From the NCBI GenBank assembly GCA_020852405.1, contig JADZAX010000101.1, positions 1 through 35,573 of the forward strand: a DNA stretch of 35,573 nucleotides, read 5' to 3'. Made by a program: the position numbers and the translations under genes. Below, one piece after another: positions 7,879 through 18,058 of this stretch (position 1 is the stretch's first letter; each line of letters starts with the position of its first letter). The notes under the pieces were generated by a model. The model was given only the letters and a program-made list of their open reading frames with translations, had not been told where the DNA came from and did not search any database. The stretch comes from Verrucomicrobiales bacterium (GTDB lineage: Bacteria; Verrucomicrobiota; Verrucomicrobiia; Verrucomicrobiales; DEV007).

Positions 7879-8268
7879 CTATCGACCTGCGGTTTCCGTG
7901 GTGACGGTGTCGACCGCACAGCGCGCTGGATCGAGCGGACGGATTTCATAGAACAAACCGCACTTCAGGCAGGGATTGCCCGCTGCAATTTGCGCGGCTT
8001 CTTCGAGGGTGTCGGCCACGATGAACCAGTAGCCGCCGACGGCTTCCTTAGCTTCACCGAAGGGGCCGTCGGTCAGGAGGCTGTGCTTGGACACGGTCGC
8101 TCCGGTGAGCCCGAGTCGGCTGCCCATCTTCATTTTGCCAGCCTCGATAGCACTGGTGAGCCAGACGTAGAAGTCGTCGATGGCTTGCTGGATGTCGGTT
8201 GGGGAAACGTCTTTGTCCCACTGGCCGCGGGAGATAACGAGATAGTCGTGCTCGGTGTGCGTATTCAT
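7879..8268 (-). CDS. YCII/DGPF-domain protein
   Basis: The protein has 129 aa from MNTHTEHDYLVISRGQWD; the track ORF (to 8394) runs into the upstream gene and is longer than the family. TDGPFGEAKEAVGGYWFIVA is the complete DGPF motif, and EIRPLDPARC closes the ferredoxin-like fold. It is a cytoplasmic protein of unknown activity that is consistently linked to ECF42 sigma factors. It lies 52 nt after the DUF1428 gene and 50 nt before a VOC gene in the same operon. It is paralogous to the YCII gene at 7039-7437 but keeps the Pro of DGPF. Confidence 0.9.
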   Translation of the reverse strand: MNTHTEHDYLVISRGQWDKDVSPTDIQQAIDDFYVWLTSAIEAGKMKMGSRLGLTGATVSKHSLLTDGPFGEAKEAVGGYWFIVADTLEEAAQIAAGNPCLKCGLFYEIRPLDPARCAVDTVTTETAGR

Positions 8269-8320
8269 GGTGGTCGTTCCAGCGGGGTTGGGCATCTTCA
8301 GACGAAAATGGGACTGGGAA

Positions 8321-8692
8321 TCAGTGAGAAACGATGGTTTTGAAACCACCGAATGACATGCGCTTGGAGTCGAAGATTTGGCCCGACTCGCCACACAGAC
8401 CGGCTAGCCTTTCGTCGGCCATGATGGCGGCGTTGGCAGCATCACGCGCGGTGCGGTCAGCAAAGACTGCCCAGGCGAAGATGACGGTCTCGTCCTCCTT
8501 TGCCGCTGCGGTCTCGACGAATGAGCGGCAGAACTCCGCTCCCAAATCATCTATGGCACACTCCGTGTATTGCAACGCTCCGTGCTCCAGCCAAATAGCG
8601 CCAGCCTGCTCAGCGATCTTGCGATAGTCCTCGAGTCTGGCTTTGGGGACGGGCAGGAGAAAGCCGTCGATGTATGTTCCAGGCGTTTTCAG
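8321..8692 (-). CDS. DUF1428 family protein, apparently with a CTG start
   Basis: DUF1428 proteins are small (about 117 aa) dimeric alpha/beta-barrel proteins of unknown function. The track shows only the last 84 aa from an internal TTG. Reading further upstream in frame gives a full-length N-terminus (TYIDGFLLPVPKARLEDY, then EHGALQYTECAIDD), exactly the family pattern. No ATG, GTG or TTG lies before this conserved segment in frame; the best start is CTG at 8692 (123 aa), preceded by CACACACC as at other starts in this cluster. An ATT further upstream (8707) is the other option. The C-terminus (FDSKRMSFGGFKTIV) is also typical. The upstream gene ends 20 nt before. Confidence 0.75.
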   Translation of the reverse strand: MKTPGTYIDGFLLPVPKARLEDYRKIAEQAGAIWLEHGALQYTECAIDDLGAEFCRSFVETAAAKEDETVIFAWAVFADRTARDAANAAIMADERLAGLCGESGQIFDSKRMSFGGFKTIVSH

Positions 8693-8712
8693 GGTGTGTG
8701 ATTGGTGAATCG

Positions 8713-9249
8713 TTATTTGGCGGGCGTGCTGGTGACGAGCGTGTCGAGATCAGCGAGACCCTTTTCAAACTGTGGGCCGCACATGGAATCGCAGTCCATG
8801 AAGATGCTCATCAGGCGCCCCATGAAGTTGCTTTTGCCATACATGGACCATGTGACCGTCGTTTTGTCGCCCTCCGGCTTGAAGCTGTAGTCAACGGTGC
8901 TGACACCTTCCAGGGGCTCAATCCAGTCCATACGCAGGCGGATGAGTTCGTTTGGCGTGCTCTCGATGATGGTGGCCTTGCCTTTGCCGGTCGCTTTGCC
9001 CGCCCAGGTTGCCACCGCATCGACGCCTGCTTCAGGACCGGTGTATTCGGTCTTCGCGGTGGGATCGAGCTTCAGCCAGGGATTGAACTCATCGAACTTT
9101 TTCGGGCTGTTGAACCAGCCGAACAACGCCTCAGGCGGCGCCGCGATGGTGAGACTGCGCTCCACGCGGAAATCCGGCGATTTGAACGCGGCGACAACGA
9201 GGATGATGGCGATAATGGTGACGAGGCCGAGGAGGATTTTTTTGATCAT
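8713..9249 (-). CDS. SRPBCC family protein with N-terminal membrane anchor
   Basis: The protein has 178 aa from MIKKILLGLVTIIAIILVVAA, which makes a single hydrophobic anchor or uncleaved signal of about 18 residues. FKSPDFRVERSLTIAAPPEALF begins the polyketide-cyclase-like SRPBCC domain, with FDEFNPWLKLDP and a long final helix (FEKGLADLDTLV). It probably faces the periplasm or membrane surface and binds a lipophilic ligand (inference). The track start (9306) adds an unlikely N-terminus before the anchor. It sits 57 nt after the lipoprotein gene and 20 nt before the DUF1428 gene. Confidence 0.88.
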   Translation of the reverse strand: MIKKILLGLVTIIAIILVVAAFKSPDFRVERSLTIAAPPEALFGWFNSPKKFDEFNPWLKLDPTAKTEYTGPEAGVDAVATWAGKATGKGKATIIESTPNELIRLRMDWIEPLEGVSTVDYSFKPEGDKTTVTWSMYGKSNFMGRLMSIFMDCDSMCGPQFEKGLADLDTLVTSTPAK

Positions 9250-9306
9250 GGGGTGTGTGGTTGGCTGTGGGGAATCGAGTTGCAGCGTGGCGCGAGTTCC
9301 GCCCAA

Positions 9307-9837
9307 CTATCTGCGCGTGAAAATGACAGGAGGACCGCAGGGAGTGCTTTTTCCATTGTCCCAGGAAACGCCTTCCAGCTTGAAGTGGTTCCGATCAATG
9401 AAAGTGTAGGTGGCTCCGTGCATGTGCTTGTCTTTCGAGACGTTCAAGCCAGGAGTGGACACCAGATCAAAGGTTAGTGAGTCCGTCGTGCTCTTTGTGA
9501 GCATCATTCTCGGCTGGTTTCGCAGCATGCAGTAGTGCGTCATCATGAGCTTGCCTTTCACATCGTGATAGATGCTCAGCATCTCCATTGGTGTGCCTTC
9601 GGCGAATCGCTCCTCAATCACCGAATCACCGGCGATGAGGCGAAACTCAGTGTTCATTTTCCCCATCATCGGCGAATCAGCCGTCCACTTGCCGACCAGT
9701 GACTTCATCCGCTCGAAAGCGGCTGATCCCTGATAAGGAGGCATTTCACTACAGGCTGCCTGGTTGGTCCTGGCAGTCTGACATGCCGGGAGCCCCACGA
9801 GGGCGAAGATGGAGAGGATGAGCGCTTGCTTGATCAT
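9307..9837 (-). CDS. Lipoprotein, DUF1579-like
   Basis: The protein has 176 aa from MIKQALILSIFALVGLPACQT; a lipobox (LPAC, Cys19) marks lipidation and export. The mature part has SLVGKWTADSPMM, SIYHDVKGKLMMTHYCM and RNQPRMML, which resembles DUF1579/lipocalin-like proteins that start with a G.W motif. Ligand and role are unknown. The track start at 9894 precedes the signal peptide and is unlikely. It is one of two envelope-targeted products in the sigma cluster, the other being the anchored SRPBCC protein directly downstream. Confidence 0.82.
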   Translation of the reverse strand: MIKQALILSIFALVGLPACQTARTNQAACSEMPPYQGSAAFERMKSLVGKWTADSPMMGKMNTEFRLIAGDSVIEERFAEGTPMEMLSIYHDVKGKLMMTHYCMLRNQPRMMLTKSTTDSLTFDLVSTPGLNVSKDKHMHGATYTFIDRNHFKLEGVSWDNGKSTPCGPPVIFTRR

Positions 9838-9898
9838 AGTGGCGTTCGGTTGGATGGCTGAATGTGACGATTCAATGAGAGCGGCAAAGTTCAACCGT

Positions 9899-10303
9899 TC
9901 AGGCTTTCGGCGGCATCGCGCTCATGTGGAAGAGTTCCCAGCAGTGGCCATCGGGATCGGCAAAGCTGTGCTGATACATGAAACCGTAATCCTTTGGCTC
10001 GGCATACATGGAGCCGCCAGCAGCGACTGCTTTCGCGACCAGATCCTCGACTTGCTCACGACTATCGCAACTGAGGCAGTTCAGCACTTCCACGGATTTC
10101 TTGGTGTCGCAGATGGTCTTCGGTGTGAATTGGAGGAACTTGGGATGCGTGAGCACCATGACGTGGATATGCTCGTTGATCACGATGCAAGCCCCCGTAT
10201 CATCGCTGAACTGCGGATTGTGCGAGAAGCCTAGCGCCTCGAAGAAAGCGAGGGATCGCGGGAGGTCCGCGACGGGGAGGTTGATGAAGATTTGGGTGTT
10301 CAT
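9899..10303 (-). CDS. VOC family protein, first gene of the sigma-factor cluster
   Basis: The protein has 134 aa. MNTQIFINLPVADLPRSLAFF with EALGFSHNPQFSDDTGACIV is the typical start of an extradiol-dioxygenase/glyoxalase-like VOC protein, and HSFADPDGHCWELFHM is the typical end with the metal-site Glu. SCDSREQVEDLVAKAVAAGG is the linker helix. The ligand is unknown. It is the most upstream gene of the co-directional run, so the main promoter should lie in 10304-10400. No Shine-Dalgarno is evident before the ATG (cttcactcc). Confidence 0.9.
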   Translation of the reverse strand: MNTQIFINLPVADLPRSLAFFEALGFSHNPQFSDDTGACIVINEHIHVMVLTHPKFLQFTPKTICDTKKSVEVLNCLSCDSREQVEDLVAKAVAAGGSMYAEPKDYGFMYQHSFADPDGHCWELFHMSAMPPKA

Positions 10304-10325
10304 GGAGTGAAGTGTTCCAATTACC

Positions 10326-10352
10326 GACGAACAAGGTTGCGCGCCAAGGACA
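10326..10352 (-). promoter_or_regulatory. Possible ECF-type promoter of the sigma-factor cluster
   Basis: On the minus strand TGTCCT (10352-10347) is followed after 17 nt by CGTC (10329-10326), 23 nt before the first ATG of the cluster. As I recall, ECF42 promoters have a TGTCGA-like -35 and a CG-rich -10, so this is a partial match. It is a pattern seen by eye with a high chance of coincidence, and transcription-start mapping would decide. The rest of the 300-nt gap to the esterase gene (10304-10603) holds no convincing gene; a weak 5-bp hairpin at 10565-10580 lies downstream of the esterase stop. Confidence 0.25.
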
Positions 10353-10603
10353 GGGAGGACAAATTTTCTGAAAAAAAGGAATGCCGGAGGCTAACTATAG
10401 CCACACCGCAGGTCTACAAAGGTGACAAAGTAGCTGCAGACCCGAAATTGGCGAGATTTTCCTATCCGAATCGGCAACCGACTCTGCACCAAGTTTGCCC
10501 GGTCGCTCAAAGGTCACACGCGGGGACGGCGCGCGTTTGGACCGGTCTCCTGTTGAACTGCGGGGCCCAACTGGGTGGGCTTTCGTTCCTCGGCGGTTGT
10601 GTC

Positions 10604-12085
10604 TCACTCGGCAGCAGGCGGACGAAATCGCTCGGCGATCCGTTCCACGCCTCCGCGTTTGCCAGCCACTGGCTCGAAGTTTTTGGTGGCTGCATTCCAT
10701 CCCGTCTGTGTTGGATATGGATAAATCGGCATCTCCCATAGAGTCTTGCCATTCTCTCCATGCCGCCCCAGCAACGCAAAGGGCGCAGTGCCGGTCTCGC
10801 GCCAGGAGCGCACGGCGTCGAGGAGGTTTGGCGGCTGATTGATGCCAGGGCCACCTCCGTGGGCCAGGCCGGGGACGACGTAGAAACGGAAGAAGGACTG
10901 CACCGGATCGAGTCCGCCGAGGCGCTCGATGACGCGCTCGTAGTAATCAATCGAGGCGTGGTAGGGCACGACGGAATCGGCGGTGCCGAGCGTCATGATC
11001 AGCTTGCCGCCGCGCTTGGCGAAGGCGCTGAGGTCAGGATTCTCCGCGCTGAGATAGGGCGCGAGTGTGGCGGTGTAGGTGTCGATGTCCGCGCCGAAGT
11101 TGATCTCATCCAACGGCTTGTCTTTGCCGAAGACCCAGTTGAAGAGATAGAGGTGTCCGTGCGAGGCCCCGATGGAACTGCCGAGCGGGATGCCGTTGAA
11201 GAGGCGCTCACCAGTCACGGCGTGGCGTGGACCGTCGAAGAGTTTCCGCAAGGCCGCGGCGTGTTCGTCGGTGAGGGTGGCGTCCTTTTTCCGCGCCAGC
11301 GCGATGACGGCCTCGAAGTCCTGCGCGGAGCAGCGAGGATCGGAGACGAACTTGCCAGCCACTGCGGGGATTTCGCTCGCCGCCATGAACTCATTCGCGG
11401 CAGCCATGACGCTGGCGTCCTGCTCCTTCGTGAAGGGGCACTTTTTCAGAATCTGATCGTTCCAGAGGAAGTAGGCGTGCAGCGGTGTGCGGCAATGCGC
11501 GGCGACGGCAGCCGAGATGCCATCGTAATCCTCGGGATAACGTTGCGCTTCCTGCAAGGCCTGCTGCCCCCCGGTCGAGCCACCGCTGAAATACGAAAGC
11601 TCCGGATTTTTGCCGTAATGCGCCCGCACGATCTGCTTGCCCACGACCGTCATGAGATGAGTGGCACGGAAGCCGAAGTCCTTCCACACTTCCGGATTGC
11701 CGATGCCGGAGTCGGGATTCGGCGCGGTGCCCATGTCCGTCGTCGCCACGGCGTATCCACCGGCACTCGCGGCTGCCAGACTGCCGGAATTGATGTGCCC
11801 GGCCGCGCCGCCATTGCCGAGTCCGAGAAAGCGGGCGTTCCATTGGTTGGCATCGGGCAGCCAGACTTCGACGTTGATGTTTGAGCCCTTCGCAGGATGG
11901 AGCACCAGCTTCACGACCGTCTTCGTGGCGGTCGCATCGCGCTCCACCAGAGTGATCGTTCCGGCGTCGATCTTCAGTGCCCGCAGAGCAGCCAGCTTTT
12001 CATCGCCGCGTTGCTGCGCCTCACCAAATGCGGGAACAGAACAGAGCAACAGGGCGAGGCAAAAGGATTCGATTTTTCTGTTCAT
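10604..12085 (-). CDS. Tannase/feruloyl-esterase family hydrolase, secreted
   Basis: This 493-aa alpha/beta-hydrolase would cleave ester bonds of plant phenolics such as feruloyl or galloyl esters. A Sec signal is visible at residues 1-22 (CLALLLCSVPAFGEA). YFSGGSTGGQQ places the nucleophile at Ser170, TLGTADSVVPYH supplies the acid and GLAHGGG the His. The family usually has Cys next to both Ser and His (CS-D-HC motif, joined by a disulfide); here both are Gly. FRATHLMTVVGK and EAQRYPEDYDGI are strong family signatures. It is a single-gene unit between the sigma cluster and a divergent DUF4256 gene. The substrate is not predictable. Confidence 0.87.
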   Translation of the reverse strand: MNRKIESFCLALLLCSVPAFGEAQQRGDEKLAALRALKIDAGTITLVERDATATKTVVKLVLHPAKGSNINVEVWLPDANQWNARFLGLGNGGAAGHINSGSLAAASAGGYAVATTDMGTAPNPDSGIGNPEVWKDFGFRATHLMTVVGKQIVRAHYGKNPELSYFSGGSTGGQQALQEAQRYPEDYDGISAAVAAHCRTPLHAYFLWNDQILKKCPFTKEQDASVMAAANEFMAASEIPAVAGKFVSDPRCSAQDFEAVIALARKKDATLTDEHAAALRKLFDGPRHAVTGERLFNGIPLGSSIGASHGHLYLFNWVFGKDKPLDEINFGADIDTYTATLAPYLSAENPDLSAFAKRGGKLIMTLGTADSVVPYHASIDYYERVIERLGGLDPVQSFFRFYVVPGLAHGGGPGINQPPNLLDAVRSWRETGTAPFALLGRHGENGKTLWEMPIYPYPTQTGWNAATKNFEPVAGKRGGVERIAERFRPPAAE

Positions 12086-12342
12086 GGGGTCAGGCAGGTT
12101 CTTGCTGAGTTTCCGGCGGCGCCAAAAGCCGTCGATCCGCCAAGAGAAGATCGGGACGCTCGAGTGATAGCCGAAATGCCGGACGCTGGCAACTCTTGCC
12201 TGCGCCGCCCTCCAAGGGTTCTGGCGCGGATGGTGGGGAATTGGCAGGAGAGAGAGACTCCGGCGAAGGGAGTGCTATCGCGACTTGAACGGCGGGTCGG
12301 ATTGGCGCAACGGTTCTTCGTTTGATCCCAGCGCGGCCTCAC

Positions 12343-12909
12343 ATGAAAATCCCACCAAAGAAGTTGTCAGCCACCCAACGCGAAGACCTGCTCAGGACCT
12401 TGAAGGCCCGCTTTGAAAGCCACCTGAAGCGACATCAAGGCATTGCGTGGGCGGAAGTCCAAGCCAGACTCGAGATCCAGGCTGCCAAGCTGTGGTCACT
12501 TCATGAAATGGAACAGACCGGCGGGGAACCGGATGTGGTGGGCCTGGATCGTCACACGGGCGAATACCTCTTCTTTGACTGTTCCGCTGAAACTCCCAAA
12601 GGCCGCGTCAGCGTCTGTTACGACCGCGCAGGCTTGGAATCCCGGAAAGAACACCAACCAAAAACCACCGCCATGGATCTGGCCGCGGACATTGGGATCG
12701 AGCTTCTCACGGAGGCGCAGTATCTGGACCTGCAGAGTTTGGGAGACTTCGATACGAAAACATCGAGCTGGGTGAAAACCCCGTCCGAGATCAGAGAACG
12801 TGGCGGCGCGCTCTACTGTGAGCGTCGCTACGGCCGGATCTTCGTGGGGCACAACGGTGCCCAGTCTTATTATGCCGCGAGAGGATTCCGTGGCTGGCTC
12901 ATGGTGTGA
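12343..12909 (+). CDS. DUF4256 family protein
   Basis: The protein has 188 aa from MKIPPKKLSATQREDLLRTL. LWSLHEMEQTGGEPDVVGLD, FFDCSAETPKGRVSVCYDRA and the end YYAARGFRGWLMV are strongly conserved in DUF4256 proteins, which have no assigned function. It looks cytoplasmic, with no signal or membrane segment. The track start is 7 codons upstream; the ATG at 12343 matches the family length. It is divergent from the esterase gene (257-nt gap) and 200 nt upstream of the FKBP gene. Nothing convincing is seen in 12086-12342 or 12910-13109. Confidence 0.88.
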   Translation: MKIPPKKLSATQREDLLRTLKARFESHLKRHQGIAWAEVQARLEIQAAKLWSLHEMEQTGGEPDVVGLDRHTGEYLFFDCSAETPKGRVSVCYDRAGLESRKEHQPKTTAMDLAADIGIELLTEAQYLDLQSLGDFDTKTSSWVKTPSEIRERGGALYCERRYGRIFVGHNGAQSYYAARGFRGWLMV

Positions 12910-13109
12910 AACACGTCGCTCCAGGCCCCTTGCTGCTTTGGCAGATTTTGGGGTCGGAGGGTATTTGTCGGCGAGAGCCTGCGCGATGCTTTTGGCTTCC
13001 CCCTCCCCTCTCCACAGAAGATTCGTCATTGCGCCGATGGAAATCGTGGCCCACATCACTCCAGTCCGGATGCCCATTCCTGAGCGCCGATCACCCTACT
13101 GAGTTTGCC

Positions 13110-13598
13110 ATGAAGTCACTTCCCTTTTTCTTGAGTTCTGCCCTCCTCCTGCTGCTCGCGGGCTGCAAAACTACCCCGGCGACACCGGACGTTCCGCCTC
13201 CGGCGATGCAGCCGTCCCTGCCGCAGCCGGGAGTCGCAAGCAGTGATGGATTCGTGACCACCGCGAGCGGCCTGAAATACCGGGTGCTGTCATCCGGTGC
13301 CGCCAACGGGCGTTCGCCCAGCCTCAGCGATTCGGTGACGGTGCATTACCGTGGAACGCTGAACAATGGCACCGTCTTCGACAGTTCCTATGATCGAGGT
13401 CAGCCGACGACCTTTGGGGTCGGGCAGGTGATTCCCGGTTGGACAGAGGCGCTCCAACTCATGAAACCGGGCGACAAGTGGCTGCTTCACATTCCCTCCC
13501 GTCTGGCCTATGGCAGCCAATCGGTTGGCAACCAGATCCCGCCTAATAGTGACCTGATCTTCCAGGTCGAATTGCTGCAGATCGCGGGTGGTCGCTGA
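13110..13598 (+). CDS. FKBP-type peptidyl-prolyl cis-trans isomerase, lipoprotein
   Basis: The enzyme turns X-Pro bonds during folding of exported proteins. The protein is 162 aa with a lipoprotein signal (LLLLLAGCKT, Cys19), a Pro-rich linker to about residue 45, then one FKBP domain. TTASGLKYRVL, VTVHYRGTLNNGTVFDSSYD, VIPGWTEALQLMKPGDKW and NQIPPNSDLIFQVELL are all classical FKBP/Mip-type motifs. It would be anchored in the cell envelope facing the periplasm. The track start 68 codons upstream has no family support. It converges on katG across a shared hairpin terminator. Confidence 0.93.
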   Translation: MKSLPFFLSSALLLLLAGCKTTPATPDVPPPAMQPSLPQPGVASSDGFVTTASGLKYRVLSSGAANGRSPSLSDSVTVHYRGTLNNGTVFDSSYDRGQPTTFGVGQVIPGWTEALQLMKPGDKWLLHIPSRLAYGSQSVGNQIPPNSDLIFQVELLQIAGGR

Positions 13599-13653
13599 GG
13601 AAACCGGGGCCGAGAGCCCCATCATCGGAAACCCGACGAACTCTTGACTCAAA

Positions 13654-13684
13654 ACGCCCCGGACCTGCCTGGGATCCGGGACGT
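13654..13684. terminator. Bidirectional hairpin terminator between the FKBP gene and katG
   Basis: ACGCCCCGGA pairs with TCCGGGACGT (10 bp, one G-T) around an 11-nt loop. On the minus strand the stem runs straight into a T tract (GGGGCGTTTT), the expected layout for a Rho-independent terminator of katG, 24 nt after its stop. On the plus strand the stem lies 55 nt after the FKBP stop and has a weaker T stretch. Confidence 0.75.
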
Positions 13685-13707
13685 TCTGGCAAGTCTAGAT
13701 ACGGAAA

Positions 13708-15900
<2,193 letters not shown>

Positions 15901-15943
15901 TCAGTGGTGGGGTGACGGAAAGAGAACGGGTAAGACACCAGTG

Positions 15944-15972
15944 ATACGAGCCAGCGAACAGGCTGGTTTCAA
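15944..15972 (-). promoter_or_regulatory. Possible katG promoter with inverted repeat in the spacer
   Basis: On the minus strand TTGAAA (15972-15967) is followed after 17 nt by TCGTAT (15949-15944), a fair -35 and a weak -10, about 53 nt upstream of the katG ATG. The spacer contains CCAGC-6 nt-GCTGG (15951-15966), which would suit an operator overlapping the promoter. No OxyR or PerR consensus could be recognised. This is a visual match only. Confidence 0.3.
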
Positions 15973-16102
15973 ATCTTACCCCCGGGGAGGTCTCCCGTCC
16001 AGAGATGGTTCCCGCCCAGACGTTGCCGCGGACCCGGCGCAATTCCGACCAAGAAATGGAGGCTCCTTCGTGATAGGGTGCCCCGCCGAACAGGAAACTC
16101 GA

Positions 16103-18058
16103 ATGACAGTCCCCGGAATATTCAGCAGTGGCGGAATCGCCCTGACCCTCTTCGCCTTTGCGATCGCGGCGCCCCCGGAATGTCTGGCGGAGCCGGCCGA
16201 CGATAGGGATTTTGCCGCGCTCCAGGCCAACGCCCAAAAGTCCTTCAAAGACGAGGTCACTCCTTTTGTCACGACCTATTGCCTGGACTGTCACGGCAAC
16301 AAGAAAAGCAAGGGAGGCCTCAATTTCCAACCAGCCCTCAAACATCCCGGAGACTCGGCCTCCAGCAAACGGTGGATGCAGGCCTTCGTGAATGTGAGCG
16401 CCCATGACATGCCGCCGGAGGAAGAAGACAAGCAGCCAACGGAGGAAGAACGCCAAAAGTTTCTCGACAGCATTGGCCAGATCAAATTTCTCAGCCCGAA
16501 GGATCCCGGCCCGTTTGTGATCCGTCGCCTGACCAAGGTGGAATATGGCAACACCCTGCATGGTCTCTTCGGAGTGGATCCGGCGGTCGCCCAGGAATTG
16601 CCGGACGAAGTCTTTGGCGAGGGGTATCTCAATACCCTCTCCCCTCTTCAATCGGAACAGTATCTCGCGATCGCCAATGAAGTCCTGGACCGGATCCTGG
16701 CACCCCAGGATGCGCCCCCCACAGCAGTGCAGCAGCGCCTCTTTGGAGCAGAAATGCCCAAGCCGGGGACCGATATCCGCGCGGAAGCCAAAAAAGTAGC
16801 CCGCTCGCTGGCCCGGAACGCCTATCGCCGCCCTCCCTCCGAGGAGGAACTGGAGGTACTGCTTGGCGTATTCGACCTGGGCCGAGCCAACCATCTCCCC
16901 TACCCTTCCGCCTTGCGGCTGATGCTCAAAGCGGTCCTCGTTTCTCCCCAGTTCCTCTACATCACTCCCGCGAAAGAAACCGGGACCGGCCAGACGATCG
17001 TTCCTTTGGATGACCATCAACTGGCGTCTCGGTTGTCCTACCTGTTATGGGCGACCATGCCGGATGCGGAGTTGTCCGCGCTGGCCGATGGCGGCACGCT
17101 CCATGAACCGACGGTGCTGAAGGCGCAGGTGAAGCGGATGCTCCTGGACCCGCGTTCCCGGGCCTTGTTTGATGGGTTTGGCACGCAGTGGCTGGGACTG
17201 GGAGACCTGCAGAGCAAGACCTTCGACACGGCCAAGTTCCCACAAATGACCAGCGCCCTGCGAATGGCAATGGTGGAAGAGGCACGGCTCTTCTTTGACA
17301 GCATCGTGCGTGAGAACCGGTCGGTGGTCAGTTTCGTGGACGGCGACTACACCTTTCTCAACGGAACCCTCGCCGCCCTCTACGGTCTCGAAAAGACCGT
17401 CACCGGACCGAAGATGCGCCGGGTGACGCTGACGAATGCCAATCGGGGAGGAATTTTGGGAATGCCCGGCATTCTGGCGACAACCTCCTTCCCCAACCGC
17501 ACCAGTCCCGTGAGGCGGGGGGTGTGGGTGCTGGAGCAGGTCCTGGGAGAACGCGTGCCGCCTCCCCCGCCGAATGTGCCAGCCCTGGAGAAACAGGATC
17601 AGAAGAAAGTCGCCAATCTGACCCTGCGTCAGCGCACCGAACTGCACCGCACCAACACCGTGTGCGCCAACTGCCACAAGATCCTCGATCCCATCGGTTT
17701 CGGTCTGGAAAACTTCGATGCCATCGGCCGTTGGCGTGACCAGGACGATACGGGCGGCGCGATCGACGCGGCCGGCGAGCTTCCAGGAGGCAAGCATTTC
17801 TCGTCCCCCCGGGAGCTGAAAGCGATCATCGCCGGACGAAAGGACGCACTGGCGCGCAACCTCACGGAGAAGCTCCTGGCCTATGCCTTGTGTCGCCAAC
17901 TCGAAGGCCATGACGAGATCGTGGTGGATCGCCTGATGGCAACCGTCGCCAAGGACGGCTATCGTATGCAGACGGTCATCTCCGAAGTGGTCACCAGTTA
18001 TCCCTTCCTCAATCGTCGCATTCCCGAAACCGCCACCTCTCCGTCCCATGCGAAGTAA
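16103..18058 (+). CDS. PSD-type multidomain c-type cytochrome (DUF1587/1595/1592/1588/1585)
   Basis: The protein has 651 aa with a Sec signal ([20 protein letters not shown]). A haem motif CLDCH (about residues 59-63) marks the N-terminal planctomycete-type cytochrome domain. [17 protein letters not shown] is DUF1587, [23 protein letters not shown]1595, SPQFLYI with [23 protein letters not shown]1592, [23 protein letters not shown]1588 with a second motif CANCH (about 521-525), and [19 protein letters not shown]1585. The family is abundant in Planctomycetes and Verrucomicrobia and is proposed to act in periplasmic electron transfer or polymer breakdown; this is unproven. An AGGA lies before the ATG, chosen because it opens the signal peptide. 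It overlaps the DUF1552 gene by 11 nt. Confidence 0.93.
   Translation: MTVPGIFSSGGIALTLFAFAIAAPPECLAEPADDRDFAALQANAQKSFKDEVTPFVTTYCLDCHGNKKSKGGLNFQPALKHPGDSASSKRWMQAFVNVSAHDMPPEEEDKQPTEEERQKFLDSIGQIKFLSPKDPGPFVIRRLTKVEYGNTLHGLFGVDPAVAQELPDEVFGEGYLNTLSPLQSEQYLAIANEVLDRILAPQDAPPTAVQQRLFGAEMPKPGTDIRAEAKKVARSLARNAYRRPPSEEELEVLLGVFDLGRANHLPYPSALRLMLKAVLVSPQFLYITPAKETGTGQTIVPLDDHQLASRLSYLLWATMPDAELSALADGGTLHEPTVLKAQVKRMLLDPRSRALFDGFGTQWLGLGDLQSKTFDTAKFPQMTSALRMAMVEEARLFFDSIVRENRSVVSFVDGDYTFLNGTLAALYGLEKTVTGPKMRRVTLTNANRGGILGMPGILATTSFPNRTSPVRRGVWVLEQVLGERVPPPPPNVPALEKQDQKKVANLTLRQRTELHRTNTVCANCHKILDPIGFGLENFDAIGRWRDQDDTGGAIDAAGELPGGKHFSSPRELKAIIAGRKDALARNLTEKLLAYALCRQLEGHDEIVVDRLMATVAKDGYRMQTVISEVVTSYPFLNRRIPETATSPSHAK

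Noticed and set aside
10760-11884. 374-aa plus-strand ORF
   Set aside because: Antisense to the tannase-like gene, which has a signal peptide and catalytic motifs on the other strand.
12496-13077. 193-aa minus-strand ORF with a plausible-looking N-terminus
   Set aside because: The first 60 residues look protein-like, but most of the ORF is antisense to the DUF4256 gene, and no family could be recognised.
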